NCBI RefSeq assembly: GCF_000026945.1
Contig: NC_012867.1
Coordinates: 2,182,501 to 2,246,500, forward strand
Length of the DNA: 64,000 nt
Source: Candida dubliniensis CD36
Taxonomy: Eukaryota; Ascomycota; Pichiomycetes; Serinales; Debaryomycetaceae
Direction of reading: 5' to 3'
The notes under the pieces are model-generated. The model was not told the origin of the DNA. It did not search any database and was given only the letters and a program-made list of their open reading frames with translations. Below are positions 9,844 through 19,375 of the stretch, one piece after another. The position numbers and the translations under genes are program-made. Numbering within the stretch: position 1 is the first letter of the stretch; each line of letters begins with the position of its first letter.

Positions 9844-10311
9844 GGTTTGATTATGCTTTTTTTTTTTGTCTGGTTTGCAAAGACCTATAAACACCTAAAT
9901 CTTAAACTTATATCATGTTGACCTTTGTTGATTGTGAACCTTCGTAGATTCTTACAAGTATAGTTTATACTAACCATGCAATATTATTTGCTGTCAAGAT
10001 GTGAAGACTTCGTATTATTACATCAGTATGCTAAATATTGAATGTTAGTGTACGTTCCAATTTCAATCGCTGTTACAAATTAATCCAATTGATAATCTGT
10101 TCTGATAATTAAACCGAAGCAATAAGTCTATGTAGAAAATAATAGTAGAACGCAAGTTCTTATTCAAAGGAATCAACCCCCCTCCCAAAACTCTGAGCAC
10201 CGTGTTGGTGTTACAACGCGTACTTAAAAATGTTGATCCAAAAAAAAAAAAAAAATACAAGCAGCCATATCTTTCTTTCAGATTTCTTGCTTGCTAACCT
10301 TTCTCAAAATC
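9749..10311. promoter_or_regulatory. Divergent promoter region, SPP2 / ELG1
   Basis: The 563 bp gap contains a pure T29 run (9813-9841), the longest homopolymer I noticed in the window, close to the SPP2 start. Near ELG1 there is a perfect MCB element and a poly(A) run (about 10240-10254). No RNA gene or further ORF is apparent. Confidence 0.6.
10216..10221. promoter_or_regulatory. MCB element (ACGCGT) upstream of ELG1
   Basis: A perfect palindromic ACGCGT lies about 90 bp upstream of the ELG1 ATG. This is the MluI cell-cycle box bound by MBF (Mbp1/Swi6 type), which drives G1/S transcription of replication genes. The match is exact and the gene function fits; binding is inferred. Confidence 0.6.
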
Positions 10312-12999
10312 ATGGAAATAGCTGGTCTGGAGGATACATTGCAATCTCAAGATCTTGAATCTAGCAATGGGCAAGAAGAATTTGAGAGTCATCTAAATTC
10401 AACCACACGTGGTTCCTTATTAAATGTACTACGTGGAAACCAGACTACCAAGAAAAACTCAAACACTTCAAAAATACGAAAGGAGAAACATGAGCCAGTA
10501 GTGAATGAAGACACTACAAAGCAAGAATATCATCCTACACCTTTAACTTCGAAAGATATATTTAAAATATTTCGACAAAAAGACAAACAGAAATCCACAT
10601 TGTCTGAGATTCAGCAAACACCAGCACAAGAACAACACAGCAAAACTTCTCAAGGTCTTCCCAATGATATGATTTGCAATTCGTTGGAGATTTTGGATTT
10701 CACAGCTGACATTGAATCAAAAATATTTGCTAACAAGAAATCAACCTCAGTAAAAGACTTGTTCAACAATTTCAGACCAAAGAAAATTGTCTCCATAAAG
10801 TTGTCTCCACAAATACTAAAGAGTATTTCTTCAAGCTGTTCAAATATTGAGCATTCCAGAGGTTTAGATGTACTTCCTGGTTTGAGAACAACATTTGCTG
10901 CTCAGGAAATGTTACAACGAGGAAAGCCAACAGTGCCAATTCACAATACAGAGAAAATTGATAACAAAAATAATGACATCCAATTGCATACATCACTTAT
11001 GGAACGAAAAATTTATGAATCAAGACCCAAATCCAGTGTACAAGATATACTTAAGCGGAGAAGGAATGACGATAAAACGACAAGAACACAGCCAATAGCA
11101 AGACCGACATACTTTATTACCTTGAAAATGAATTCCAAACACCTAGCGGAAATTAAACAATATGAAAATCCACTAATAACAAAAGGAAACAAGACAAGTA
11201 CTAATGGCAAGACAAGTGCTTCCTTATTTGCTAGTATGATGCAAGCAAGTAAATCTGCAACAAAGTTAGAATCTATGTGGCAATCAAAAAATTCTATAAT
11301 ATTACCAAATTCCATAAAGAAAGAAGAGTTTCATATTTACGAAAAGGAGGTTTCAAATCCTAGGAAGCTTTCATTGGAAGAAAGAAATAGAAATTTTAGG
11401 TGTGATATTTACCCCGGGAATTTTGAGTCTTTTGCTGATTTATTCACAAGAAACACCACCTCTATTTACCATCATGAGATCAAAGACAAAATTGATTTGA
11501 AACAGTATGCGTTGTCTAAACTACCAAATTTATTAAAAGCTTCTGCTCTTGAGTTTGTGTTCAATATGATTGCCCAACCAAAACAGGGAATGTGGACGGA
11601 GACATTCAAACCACAAAAAATGAATCAATTGCTAATGCATAAACGAAACAAGAATGATATTTATAATTGGATTTCTAATTCTTTCCTTAAACTAAAATCT
11701 CAAGCACCGATCAAGGATATGAAACAAAAAATAAAACAAAGACGCCAGGAATCTTTTATTGTCTATGATTATGAGGACGAGGAAACCGAAGAGGAAGTTT
11801 ATTCGCCGTTTTTGATTCTTCAAGGATCATGTGGCTCGGGAAAATCAACAGCTGTGTTTACTGCTATGAATGAATTAGATGGCTTTGTTCATGAAATAAA
11901 CACCAGCCAAAATAGAGGCCGTAAGGACATCTTTGCCAGTTTAAAAGAACTCTGTACCACAGAAGCTGTGCGTGATACTAAAGAGTTTCATAGAGGAGTG
12001 GTTCTACTTGAAGATGTAAACGTGTTGTTTGAACAAGATAAAACATTTTGGCTGGTTGTTCAAGAAGTTATCAATGTTTCCAAAAGACCAATAATTTTGA
12101 CATGTGAGGAGATATGGAACATCCCCAAGAACTTGATTGAATTTGCTCAGCATGACGAGTCCATGATTTTTATAGATGATTATGTGATCCTGAAAAACTT
12201 GGTCATTGATTATCTTTGGCTATGTTGCTTGGTTTATAATTGCGATGTTTCCAGAGATATACTTGACGAAGTTGTCGATGAGAATTGGGATGGACACAAT
12301 TTTGATGTTCGAGGGTGTCTAATGAGTTGTCAAATTATGTGTCCTAATCGACCCGATGGTTTAACTGTCATTACGAGGATACCTGAAGCAACCGAGAAAA
12401 GAGTTTTGAGCAACATTAATGAAGCATCACATATACTTGATATCAATTCGTGTAGTGATGTCATTGGAGAAAACTCTATTTCTCAGTTAACCCATACATT
12501 GCAAGTAAACGAATTTGATGATATTTATTGGATTGACGATTGCCATAATCACACATTGCCGTATGAGTTAAATATAGGAAATAAGCTAAGTGATAAATTG
12601 GAAGAATTTGAATTGGATTTTTCTGTCCCACAACAAAAATTTATAATGAATGATTTAAGATACGAGGCAAACAAATTTATTGGATCAAGAATGAAGTATT
12701 GTTCCAACGGGGATTTCAGGAGATCAACTAGATCTGGCGGTAGTAGTGGTGGTGAATCGAATGCATATTTAGATACCACTGGTATTCCCGATACCTCATT
12801 TTTGAACCATATTGCTAACAATTCGTTTATTCTAGATTTACTTCCAATGGCAAGACTTTGGAGTCAGTACCAAAAAGATATTGATCAATTTGAAAAGGAT
12901 GCGCTAGATGAAGGTAAGCCAAGTATTAAAAGATTTCTCAAGTATCGAGACTTTCGTCATAAAACTACATTAGATGCCACCATAAGTAGAAATACATAA
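10312..12999 (+). CDS. ELG1: Elg1, large subunit of the PCNA-unloading RFC-like complex
   Basis: The 895-residue AAA+ protein has a long basic, low-complexity N-terminus and a Walker A motif GSCGSGKST at about residues 505-513. The Walker B region is degenerate, reading VVLLEDVNVLFEQD without DExx. This matches Elg1/ATAD5, which joins Rfc2-5 to unload (SUMO-)PCNA after replication. Translation starts at ATG 10312; an in-frame TTG seven codons upstream is not a likely start. S. cerevisiae Elg1 is 791 residues. The N-terminus carries short look-alike segments (TSKDIFKIFRQK, TSVKDLFNNFRPKK, SSVQDILKRRR) at residues 79, 145 and 241. The stop is 6 bp from the convergent SPT3 stop. Confidence 0.85.
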   Translation: MEIAGLEDTLQSQDLESSNGQEEFESHLNSTTRGSLLNVLRGNQTTKKNSNTSKIRKEKHEPVVNEDTTKQEYHPTPLTSKDIFKIFRQKDKQKSTLSEIQQTPAQEQHSKTSQGLPNDMICNSLEILDFTADIESKIFANKKSTSVKDLFNNFRPKKIVSIKLSPQILKSISSSCSNIEHSRGLDVLPGLRTTFAAQEMLQRGKPTVPIHNTEKIDNKNNDIQLHTSLMERKIYESRPKSSVQDILKRRRNDDKTTRTQPIARPTYFITLKMNSKHLAEIKQYENPLITKGNKTSTNGKTSASLFASMMQASKSATKLESMWQSKNSIILPNSIKKEEFHIYEKEVSNPRKLSLEERNRNFRCDIYPGNFESFADLFTRNTTSIYHHEIKDKIDLKQYALSKLPNLLKASALEFVFNMIAQPKQGMWTETFKPQKMNQLLMHKRNKNDIYNWISNSFLKLKSQAPIKDMKQKIKQRRQESFIVYDYEDEETEEEVYSPFLILQGSCGSGKSTAVFTAMNELDGFVHEINTSQNRGRKDIFASLKELCTTEAVRDTKEFHRGVVLLEDVNVLFEQDKTFWLVVQEVINVSKRPIILTCEEIWNIPKNLIEFAQHDESMIFIDDYVILKNLVIDYLWLCCLVYNCDVSRDILDEVVDENWDGHNFDVRGCLMSCQIMCPNRPDGLTVITRIPEATEKRVLSNINEASHILDINSCSDVIGENSISQLTHTLQVNEFDDIYWIDDCHNHTLPYELNIGNKLSDKLEEFELDFSVPQQKFIMNDLRYEANKFIGSRMKYCSNGDFRRSTRSGGSSGGESNAYLDTTGIPDTSFLNHIANNSFILDLLPMARLWSQYQKDIDQFEKDALDEGKPSIKRFLKYRDFRHKTTLDATISRNT

Positions 13000-13005
13000 A
13001 ACTAT

Positions 13006-13992
13006 TTAGATCAATCTAGTTCTGGTTTTAAGGACACCGCCCCCAAAAGCTCTTGCTGCTTTGTGTTTAAAATCGGTTGATTGTAACCTTCTCCAAGCTT
13101 CTTCGATGTGATATGGCATTATTGGAGTAGTGAATTCGTCTGGTTGATCAAACAAGTATTTTCTCTTTATTGGTTTCTCTTTATTATCGATAATTTGTTT
13201 TTGCTTTTGTATCTGGTTCAATTTATCCTCCGAATTCTTGATATTCATGGCCTCCTCCGTTAATGAACAGACAATTTCAAAAGTTAAAAACCCTAAGATA
13301 TCAATAACATCGTCGTTGGGTCTGGTATCACATAACTGGCTCATTTGGGCCCATTCTCTAAAACGTTTACCCTTTCTAAAAGTGAATGAAGCCTGCCGAC
13401 ATTCACTCCAATGTACATACTCTTCTCTGGTCATATATTTAGTTCGATCATCTGCCATTTTCAATTTTTTCAATCTCGCTATTGAGGCGGCTTTTTCTTC
13501 ATCATCAATAAGTTCGTTTTCTTCTTGCGTTTCCAAATGTTGTTCACTAAACATAAATTGTAATTCCCAGGGTAATCTTATTTTGGATTTTTTGTACCTC
13601 GAAAGCATTTTCGAAGAATCATTTGACTGCGATTGTGACAGTCCGTTGGCCCCAACACCGGCCTCATTGGTGTTTTCAATCAAAGATTCCGTACCTCCTC
13701 CTTCTTGGTCTTTGGCATTTTTACGAACATCCTTCCACGATAAATAAGTTCGTAAACGATTCACTTTTGCCTTATCATGTCGAATCAAAAAAATTACATC
13801 TTCTGGTATAATACTTCTACTGCCTCGAGAATTTGCTGTTTTAGTAGATTGTCTCAATATTTCAATAACTTGACCTCGTACAATATCTTCAATTATTGAT
13901 GTGGTTTCCACTGGTGGGTCATTTGCTTCACCCAGCACAAACATCATCTGCAGAATCTCAATTCTGTATTTGTACTTGTTATCAGACGTCAT
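13006..13992 (-). CDS. SPT3: SAGA subunit Spt3
   Basis: The 328-residue protein begins with a histone-fold domain (YKYRIEILQMMFVLGEAN, then IIEDIVRGQVIEILRQ and IIPEDVIFLIRHDKAKVNRLRTYL). The C-terminal half holds a second histone-fold-like half ending in PYHIEEAWRRLQ. Spt3 carries both halves of a histone pair in one chain; within SAGA it helps place TBP at promoters. In C. albicans SPT3 is linked to filamentation and virulence. I start at ATG 13992 (MTSDNKYKYR); the frame extends upstream to a GTG but that is not credible. Length agrees with S. cerevisiae Spt3 (337). Confidence 0.93.
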   Translation of the reverse strand: MTSDNKYKYRIEILQMMFVLGEANDPPVETTSIIEDIVRGQVIEILRQSTKTANSRGSRSIIPEDVIFLIRHDKAKVNRLRTYLSWKDVRKNAKDQEGGGTESLIENTNEAGVGANGLSQSQSNDSSKMLSRYKKSKIRLPWELQFMFSEQHLETQEENELIDDEEKAASIARLKKLKMADDRTKYMTREEYVHWSECRQASFTFRKGKRFREWAQMSQLCDTRPNDDVIDILGFLTFEIVCSLTEEAMNIKNSEDKLNQIQKQKQIIDNKEKPIKRKYLFDQPDEFTTPIMPYHIEEAWRRLQSTDFKHKAARAFGGGVLKTRTRLI

Positions 13993-14687
13993 TTTCTGTG
14001 TGTTGTTGGTGACTAGTGGTGTTGATATTAACCCTAAAAAAAAAAAACTACTCAAGTATTTCAATAACAAACAAAATGTCACACCAAATGTCGGGCACCA
14101 ATTGACAGTCTACATAACGACATTGTCACTATAAAATAAAACGATGGAGCTGAAAAAAATTTTTTTTTTTCTATTCCCTTTTTCTTCTTCTTTTTATTAA
14201 TCTCTTTTTGTTTATTTTTATTCTACTGATTACTATAGTGACGATGATATAATAGTATGTGATAATTGCTTTTCAATTATAGTGATTTTATTTGTTTCAA
14301 TGATGACTCCGAGTGCATTTGGCTCGAGACGTAATGTCGATGTGGAAAAACCCAAGCTACCTTTATTTTTTTGTCTGATAACATAAACAAACTACTATAT
14401 AATTGGACTTTCTTTATTGTTTCTCGGAAATGAAATACTAACAATACGTCCAAAGTGAATTTAAGGTATTCAATAAATAGATTGGACTAAATGATAATGT
14501 ATGAGAGCGTTATTATGTAATGTACTTCACCATTTTGGTATGAATAAGTTATAATAAACAAAAAAATATCGTCAGGATTTTTATTACTGTAGAATTTTTA
14601 ATTATATGACTGTCATGATACTACATGATGGTATATACTCTATATGGCTTACCCTTGTTTCTATACCAACTATCTAACTTTTCCCAC
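13993..14687. other. Intergenic region between SPT3 start and BFR2 end
   Basis: This 695 bp gap is the SPT3 promoter plus the BFR2 3' flank. It has mixed A/T tracts near 14154-14170. Between 14290 and 14390 there is a possible C/D-box pair (ATGATGA at 14300, CTGA at 14375) that is too weak to annotate as a snoRNA. Nothing else coding is visible. Confidence 0.5.
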
Positions 14688-16214
14688 TTAACCAAACAAC
14701 TGGATTCCATTATCCTCTGGAATGATATCACTATTGTCATTCTCTTGTTCTTCGTCTTGTTCATCATCTATCTCATTCATGTTAACCTTTTGACCTAATA
14801 ACGATGCAAAAAACTCATCAATTTGATCATCATTCCATCTCCAGCTTCCAACTGAGGTTTCAAAATTGGCAATTGGTTCTTGCACATGATACCTTAATTT
14901 TCTACCTTTTGATGCCTTTGTATCGACATTGTTTTTCAATTTGTTGGACTTTTGAGCAGCTCTCAAACTGATAGTGATTCCTGATGTTGGATCACTAGTT
15001 TGCACTTTCTTGTCAACTAAATCATTCAACAATACTCTATAGAAATCTTCATCATCAAATATATAATCATTTTCCAAGCCTTGGGCTTTCTTACGAACCG
15101 ATGTCTCTTCGGGAATATCATCATCATCATCGTTGATAGTTTTGGTTTGCGGTTCTTCTTCCTCTTGGTTGTGATATCCAATTGGAGTTACATTTCTTCT
15201 GTTTAATTTTGTTCTTTTGATCAATCGATCCATATCAGATAAATTATTGTTGACCTGTTGTTCAAAAGATTGGTTTATAGTTTTGAATTTATTAGCATTC
15301 ATGGCATTGCTACCAGATGAGTTGGCAACTTTAGCAGACCATTTAGTTAATATCTGGTTACGACGGGAATTCAAGTGTGAATCTGCAACTGATGTAACCT
15401 CAGAGTATTTTGCAAATGATCGTTTTTTGGGTACTTTGATTGAGGTACTCTCGTCTAATTCGTTTCTAAGTGTGAATAAATGATCTAATAAATTATACAA
15501 TTCCTTCTTAGCTTTATTCAAAAGTTCGTTGCTATCTTTAGATTTGACTTCTGAATATGCACTTGGGTTTATAGGTAACATGTTACTTGAAGTCAAACAC
15601 TTTTGAAACTTCAATCTCACATCAATGATCTTTTCAAAAGTTTTGTTTTGCTGCTGTATTGAATAACCTTTTAATGCATCGTTTGTTGCTGATTGTGATA
15701 ATCTGTTAACGATGTGAGTTCTTTCTTTGCTCATTAACTGTTTTAATAATCCCCTTTTGTGTGAAATATTCTCGTCCTCGTCCTCGTTCTCTTCCTCTTC
15801 TTCTGTATCATTGGAACTACTTATATCAGACTCTTGATCATTATCCACTTCATCTTCAGATTCTTCGTCTTCAATCTCGTCAGCTAGTTCAGAATCTGAC
15901 TCATCTTGTAAATTTGACAGTTCTTCGTCGTCCTCATCACCATACAATTTGTCTCTGCTTGTGACATTGCCCAAATATTTTTCCCCTAAATGCACACCTC
16001 CATTCTGCTGTCTTAACTTTGATTTGGAAGACTCGAGATAATGTTCATTCCTCAATCCAGTATCCTCGTTGTCAGATTCGTTTTCGGAGCTGCCATCGTG
16101 ATGCTGAAAAACATCGTTACCTTTGGACACATCTAACTCATGATCTTCAATATCATAATCAGTCTTTGGAGTATATAAATTAGAGATTTGTTCTGATAGA
16201 GATTTTTTGGCCAT
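14688..16214 (-). CDS. BFR2: Ribosome biogenesis protein Bfr2 (AATF/Che-1 family)
   Basis: The 508-residue protein starts MAKKSLSEQISNLYTPKTDYD, typical of Bfr2, and has a long Glu/Asp/Ser-rich acidic region at about residues 60-155. The AATF leucine-zipper region follows (SHKRGLLKQLMSKERTHIV..), then the C-terminal TRAUB domain, with DEDFYRVLLNDLVDKK and the basic KGRKLRYHVQEPIANFE. Bfr2 works in early 90S/small-subunit pre-rRNA processing (with Enp2 and Lcp5) and was first found as a brefeldin A resistance factor. S. cerevisiae Bfr2 is 534 residues. The tail is acidic. A PAC-type motif lies about 55 bp upstream. Confidence 0.92.
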   Translation of the reverse strand: MAKKSLSEQISNLYTPKTDYDIEDHELDVSKGNDVFQHHDGSSENESDNEDTGLRNEHYLESSKSKLRQQNGGVHLGEKYLGNVTSRDKLYGDEDDEELSNLQDESDSELADEIEDEESEDEVDNDQESDISSSNDTEEEEENEDEDENISHKRGLLKQLMSKERTHIVNRLSQSATNDALKGYSIQQQNKTFEKIIDVRLKFQKCLTSSNMLPINPSAYSEVKSKDSNELLNKAKKELYNLLDHLFTLRNELDESTSIKVPKKRSFAKYSEVTSVADSHLNSRRNQILTKWSAKVANSSGSNAMNANKFKTINQSFEQQVNNNLSDMDRLIKRTKLNRRNVTPIGYHNQEEEEPQTKTINDDDDDIPEETSVRKKAQGLENDYIFDDEDFYRVLLNDLVDKKVQTSDPTSGITISLRAAQKSNKLKNNVDTKASKGRKLRYHVQEPIANFETSVGSWRWNDDQIDEFFASLLGQKVNMNEIDDEQDEEQENDNSDIIPEDNGIQLFG

Positions 16215-16700
16215 ATTTGAAAACTTTGAAGTCGATGAAGTAAGCTGAAAGTGTAACCTACCAGAAGCTCATCTAGTTTTTTTCAGTATTTTTTTTCTTT
16301 CCCTAGCTTTTGGTGTGTATATTTCGCATCATAGTTACAATAATACCACAAAAATGACAAAACATCATGTTAGTCACGTGATCTGGTCTTGTATCCAAGA
16401 ACACGAAAAGCGTGTACTTGTACATATTTTATTATTGTTTGTGTGGTTTCTGTTGCTGCTCCACCAGTTCAAGAAAATAAAAATAAAAAAATTAAATAAA
16501 ATAAAGCCTGGCTCCTTTTGACACGATCAATTATATTTGGCAACCTTTTTTTAAAAACAGTTATTATTTGCAGATATAATAAAATTGTTGGAGTATAAAT
16601 CATTGAATATATCAGTTTGATACATCTTATTAGAATAGATTTAAAGTTTTTTGTATTCTTGTTTTTCATTTATTTATTCGAATTCCCCCAATTTCCAAGG
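16215..16700. promoter_or_regulatory. Divergent promoter region, BFR2 / KRE1
   Basis: The 486 bp gap between divergent genes contains the BFR2 PAC motif, an A-rich stretch around 16470-16500, and T-rich sequence before KRE1. A 68-codon frame from 16315 is Lys/Leu/His low-complexity and not credible as a gene. No RNA gene seen. Confidence 0.5.
16266..16273 (-). promoter_or_regulatory. PAC-type element (GATGAGCT) upstream of BFR2
   Basis: Read on the BFR2 strand the sequence is GATGAGCT, the core of the PAC motif recognised by Dot6/Tod6-type factors at ribosome-biogenesis genes. It lies 52-59 bp upstream of the BFR2 ATG. The match is direct; regulation is inferred from the gene class. Confidence 0.5.
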
Positions 16701-17099
16701 ATGAATTTTAACAAGTTCCTAATCGTACTTTCATGTTATTTGGCATGTGTGTTTGCATTGGCAAACCAAAATGATGGAGGTGATGATGATTCAAAGACCA
16801 AAAAGACTACTACTTGGGTGTGGGTTACAACTACTATTGGTGGTCAAGTTGCAACAGTATCTACAGTTTACTCACAAAAGTTTATGAGCACTCATAATAG
16901 TGAGGATGCTAAATCAGTAGCAAGCGGGGAGATTGGATTGGGCTCTTTAAGTGGGAGTGTTGGTGGTATCAAAACATATAGTCAAACAACTATCACTAAC
17001 GCTAACATAGCCCCAAGTAATAACAATGTTTTCTTTGGTGTTGAAAGCTTCTACACAGGCATTGTTGGTGGTATTGTTTTGTTATTGGGTTTATTATAA
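16701..17099 (+). CDS. KRE1: Small secreted GPI-type cell-wall protein, Kre1-like
   Basis: The 132-residue protein has an N-terminal signal peptide ([20 protein letters not shown]), a short acidic spacer, and a Thr-rich segment [21 protein letters not shown] Ser/Gly/Asn-rich middle leads to a hydrophobic C-terminus ([15 protein letters not shown]) suited to GPI anchor attachment. The TWVWVTTT block and overall layout match Kre1 of the CUG yeasts, a cell-surface protein involved in beta-1,6-glucan assembly. It is much shorter than S. cerevisiae Kre1 (313). The start is ATG 16701, directly preceding the signal peptide; the frame extends upstream without support. Family by eye, so the name is tentative. 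Confidence 0.65.
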   Translation: MNFNKFLIVLSCYLACVFALANQNDGGDDDSKTKKTTTWVWVTTTIGGQVATVSTVYSQKFMSTHNSEDAKSVASGEIGLGSLSGSVGGIKTYSQTTITNANIAPSNNNVFFGVESFYTGIVGGIVLLLGLL

Positions 17100-17533
17100 A
17101 ATGGAGGTTACAGCTGGCTGACTAGGTTTTCATCATTACTGTTTTTGTTTTATTTTATTTTGTTGAGTATTAGTTTAGTTCAGTTTAGTATAGTGTTTAT
17201 ATAAATTGTTTGGTTTTTCAGTTTGCAAATTGTACTAGATTAACAGTCGTGTGTAACACTTGAACAAACTAAATATTGTGGTGGATTTTAATGAGCACTG
17301 AGAGAAAAAAAAATTTTTTCTTTCGACTGTTTGCGCAGCTACGATTATAAAGAGAAAAGTTGTTTGTTTCCCATCAGCGTTTAAGAGAAAAAATAGACAA
17401 AAAAAAAAAAAAAAAAAAATAGAAAGACCAAAAACCAGAAGTTTTACAAATATTGTTGATCAAATAGTAAAGTAAGTATACTCACATAAAGCTATTTAAG
17501 TCCAAAATAATTGCTAACCTTGTCATCCTAGTT
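17100..17533. promoter_or_regulatory. Intergenic region KRE1-EIF4E with possible 5' UTR intron
   Basis: The 434 bp gap serves as the KRE1 3' flank and the EIF4E promoter. It has poly(A) at about 17400-17419. Immediately before the EIF4E ATG, GTAAGT at 17472, GCTAAC at 17513 and TAG at 17529-17531 are spaced like a 60 bp intron. This is weak evidence, noted separately under findings. Confidence 0.45.
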
Positions 17534-18163
17534 ATGTCTGAAGAATTAGCTCAAAAAACAGAAGGATTGTCGTTGGATTCCAAGACTGTTTTCGACTCCA
17601 AAGAAGAATTTAATGCAAAGCATCCATTGAACAGTAGATGGACATTATGGTACACTAAACCACAAACAAATAAGAGTGAAAACTGGCACGATTTGTTAAA
17701 GCCAGTCATAACCTTCTCGTCAGTTGAAGAATTTTGGGGGATTTACAACTCGATTCCACCAGCAAATCAATTACCATTGAAGTCAGACTACCATTTGTTT
17801 AAAGAAGGAATTAGACCAGAATGGGAAGATGAGGCTAACTCCAAGGGTGGTAAATGGCAGTTTTCTTTCAACAAGAAACTGGAAGTCAATCCAATCATAA
17901 ATGATTTGTGGTTAAGAGGGTTGTTGGCAGTTATTGGTGAAACCATTGAGGATGAAGAAAATGAAGTTAATGGTATTGTGTTGAACATCAGAAAACAAGC
18001 TTACAGGGTTGGTATTTGGACCAAAGATTGTGATGAATCGAAATTGAAGATTGTTGGCGAGAGATTGAAGAAAGTCTTGCAATTAACCGACGAACAAAAA
18101 GTTGAATTCATGTCGCATGATGCCTCCAATACTAGAGGTGCTGAACCTCAAATTGTTTTGTAA
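17534..18163 (+). CDS. EIF4E: mRNA cap-binding translation initiation factor eIF4E
   Basis: The 209-residue protein is a complete eIF4E. Conserved blocks are HPLNSRWTLWYTKP (about 30-43), FSSVEEFWGIYNSI (61-74), and EGIRPEWEDEANSKGGKW (91-108). The cap-stacking tryptophans correspond to W51 (in SENWHDLLKP) and W97 (in RPEWEDE). It binds the m7G cap and recruits eIF4G to start translation. S. cerevisiae Cdc33 is 213 residues. The gene has a Candida-style symbol (EIF4E). It is convergent with the hydrolase gene downstream, with an 82 bp gap. Confidence 0.95.
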   Translation: MSEELAQKTEGLSLDSKTVFDSKEEFNAKHPLNSRWTLWYTKPQTNKSENWHDLLKPVITFSSVEEFWGIYNSIPPANQLPLKSDYHLFKEGIRPEWEDEANSKGGKWQFSFNKKLEVNPIINDLWLRGLLAVIGETIEDEENEVNGIVLNIRKQAYRVGIWTKDCDESKLKIVGERLKKVLQLTDEQKVEFMSHDASNTRGAEPQIVL

Positions 18164-18245
18164 TATTTTGGAGCTTTTTTTTTCTTATTTTTCAGAGAAA
18201 AGAAATGAAATAAATTAGTAGTGTATATTTAGTCTAAAGAATTCT

Positions 18246-19136
18246 TTAAAACCCGACAGGGTTTACCTTATTTTTTATAAAAGAATGTACTTCATCCCAG
18301 TATCCTTCTTGTATAACAGTATCGTTGTGATTTGAGTCTTCAAATTCAAGCATTTCCTTGCTTTCACTTTTGAGCAATTCGTAAATTCGATCCATATGCA
18401 GAGGAGGTACAATTTCGTCCTTTCTTGCCGACAACAACAACACAGGAATTTTGGGCGAGATCAAAGGTACTAGACTCTCCAGATCCCATGTTTGGTGCAC
18501 AAATCCAGTCATATACTTTAATAGTGGGAAAACATGTGGAACCGTCTTTCTAATAGACAAGAACGTATTTTCTAATATCATAGCATGGATAGAAGATGAC
18601 TTAGCAGAAGCAATATATATCGCAACTGCACCACCCAAAGATCTTCCGTATAATGTAATAGAAGATTGTTGATATTGGCTATCTTCTTTTGTCAAGTATT
18701 GGATCACTCTATCGGCATCCATTTTTAGTCCCTTCTCTGATGGACGACCTGTTGATTTCCCATAACCTCTATAGCTGTAAATAAATACATTGTAACGAAA
18801 TTTCTTATAAAATATAGATACAATGGGTAAGGCATGACCAATATTTCCTGCGTTAGGAGATAGTATTAAAATTGTTTTATTGGTATACGATGGATTATGA
18901 GGATCTTGTTTCAACAGGTAGCATTGTAATAATTCACCATCTTCTGTAGGCAAATTGATTAATTCATACGGCATGTCATATTCATCTGGGGTCGCACAAT
19001 ATCCATGTCCGTCATTCAATGAGGCTGGATAAATCAAGTTATTCTGATATGTGTACAATCCAATTAAAGCAACAACACCTAAAGATAATCCCGCCTGGGC
19101 AATCATTTTAGCAAATTTGTAAGCAGTGGAGAGCAT
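18246..19136 (-). CDS. BEM46/ABHD13-type alpha/beta hydrolase with N-terminal membrane anchor (YNL320W-like)
   Basis: From ATG 19136 the protein has 296 residues. An N-terminal hydrophobic helix (MIAQAGLSLGVVALIGLYTY) is followed by an alpha/beta-hydrolase fold. The nucleophile elbow is YGRSLGG, the likely catalytic Asp is in SARKDEIVPP, and the His is in EDSNHNDT. The early segments NNLIYPASLNDG and YSYRGYGKSTGRPSEKGL match the BEM46/ABHD13 family (S. cerevisiae YNL320W), whose substrate is unknown. The frame extends 56 codons further upstream as a Lys/Asn-rich string, almost certainly untranslated. Divergent from RTC1 by 239 bp. Confidence 0.82.
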   Translation of the reverse strand: MLSTAYKFAKMIAQAGLSLGVVALIGLYTYQNNLIYPASLNDGHGYCATPDEYDMPYELINLPTEDGELLQCYLLKQDPHNPSYTNKTILILSPNAGNIGHALPIVSIFYKKFRYNVFIYSYRGYGKSTGRPSEKGLKMDADRVIQYLTKEDSQYQQSSITLYGRSLGGAVAIYIASAKSSSIHAMILENTFLSIRKTVPHVFPLLKYMTGFVHQTWDLESLVPLISPKIPVLLLSARKDEIVPPLHMDRIYELLKSESKEMLEFEDSNHNDTVIQEGYWDEVHSFIKNKVNPVGF

Positions 19137-19375
19137 TGTTAAGATAGAGTGGAGGTTTTTTTTTTTCTCTTTTTGTTTGGTTTCTAGAATGTTTCGTATT
19201 TGAGTTTTGTTTTCGTTTGTATTTTTATGGTGGTGGGTGGTAAGTAGATTATTATTATTTTTTTTTTTTTTTTTCCTTCTTTTGAGAGGAGAGGAGACGA
19301 TCAAACTATCGTTTTTGTTTGAGAGGATCGTTGTTGTAAGGTGTTCTATATGTTTTCGTTGGCAACAATATCATC

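Noticed and set aside
13993..14082. Upstream extension of SPT3 to a GTG at 14082
   Set aside because: GTG is not a normal start in yeast nuclear genes; ATG 13992 begins the conserved N-terminus.
16315..16521. 68-codon frame in the BFR2/KRE1 promoter
   Set aside because: Low-complexity Lys/Leu composition within a divergent promoter; no support.
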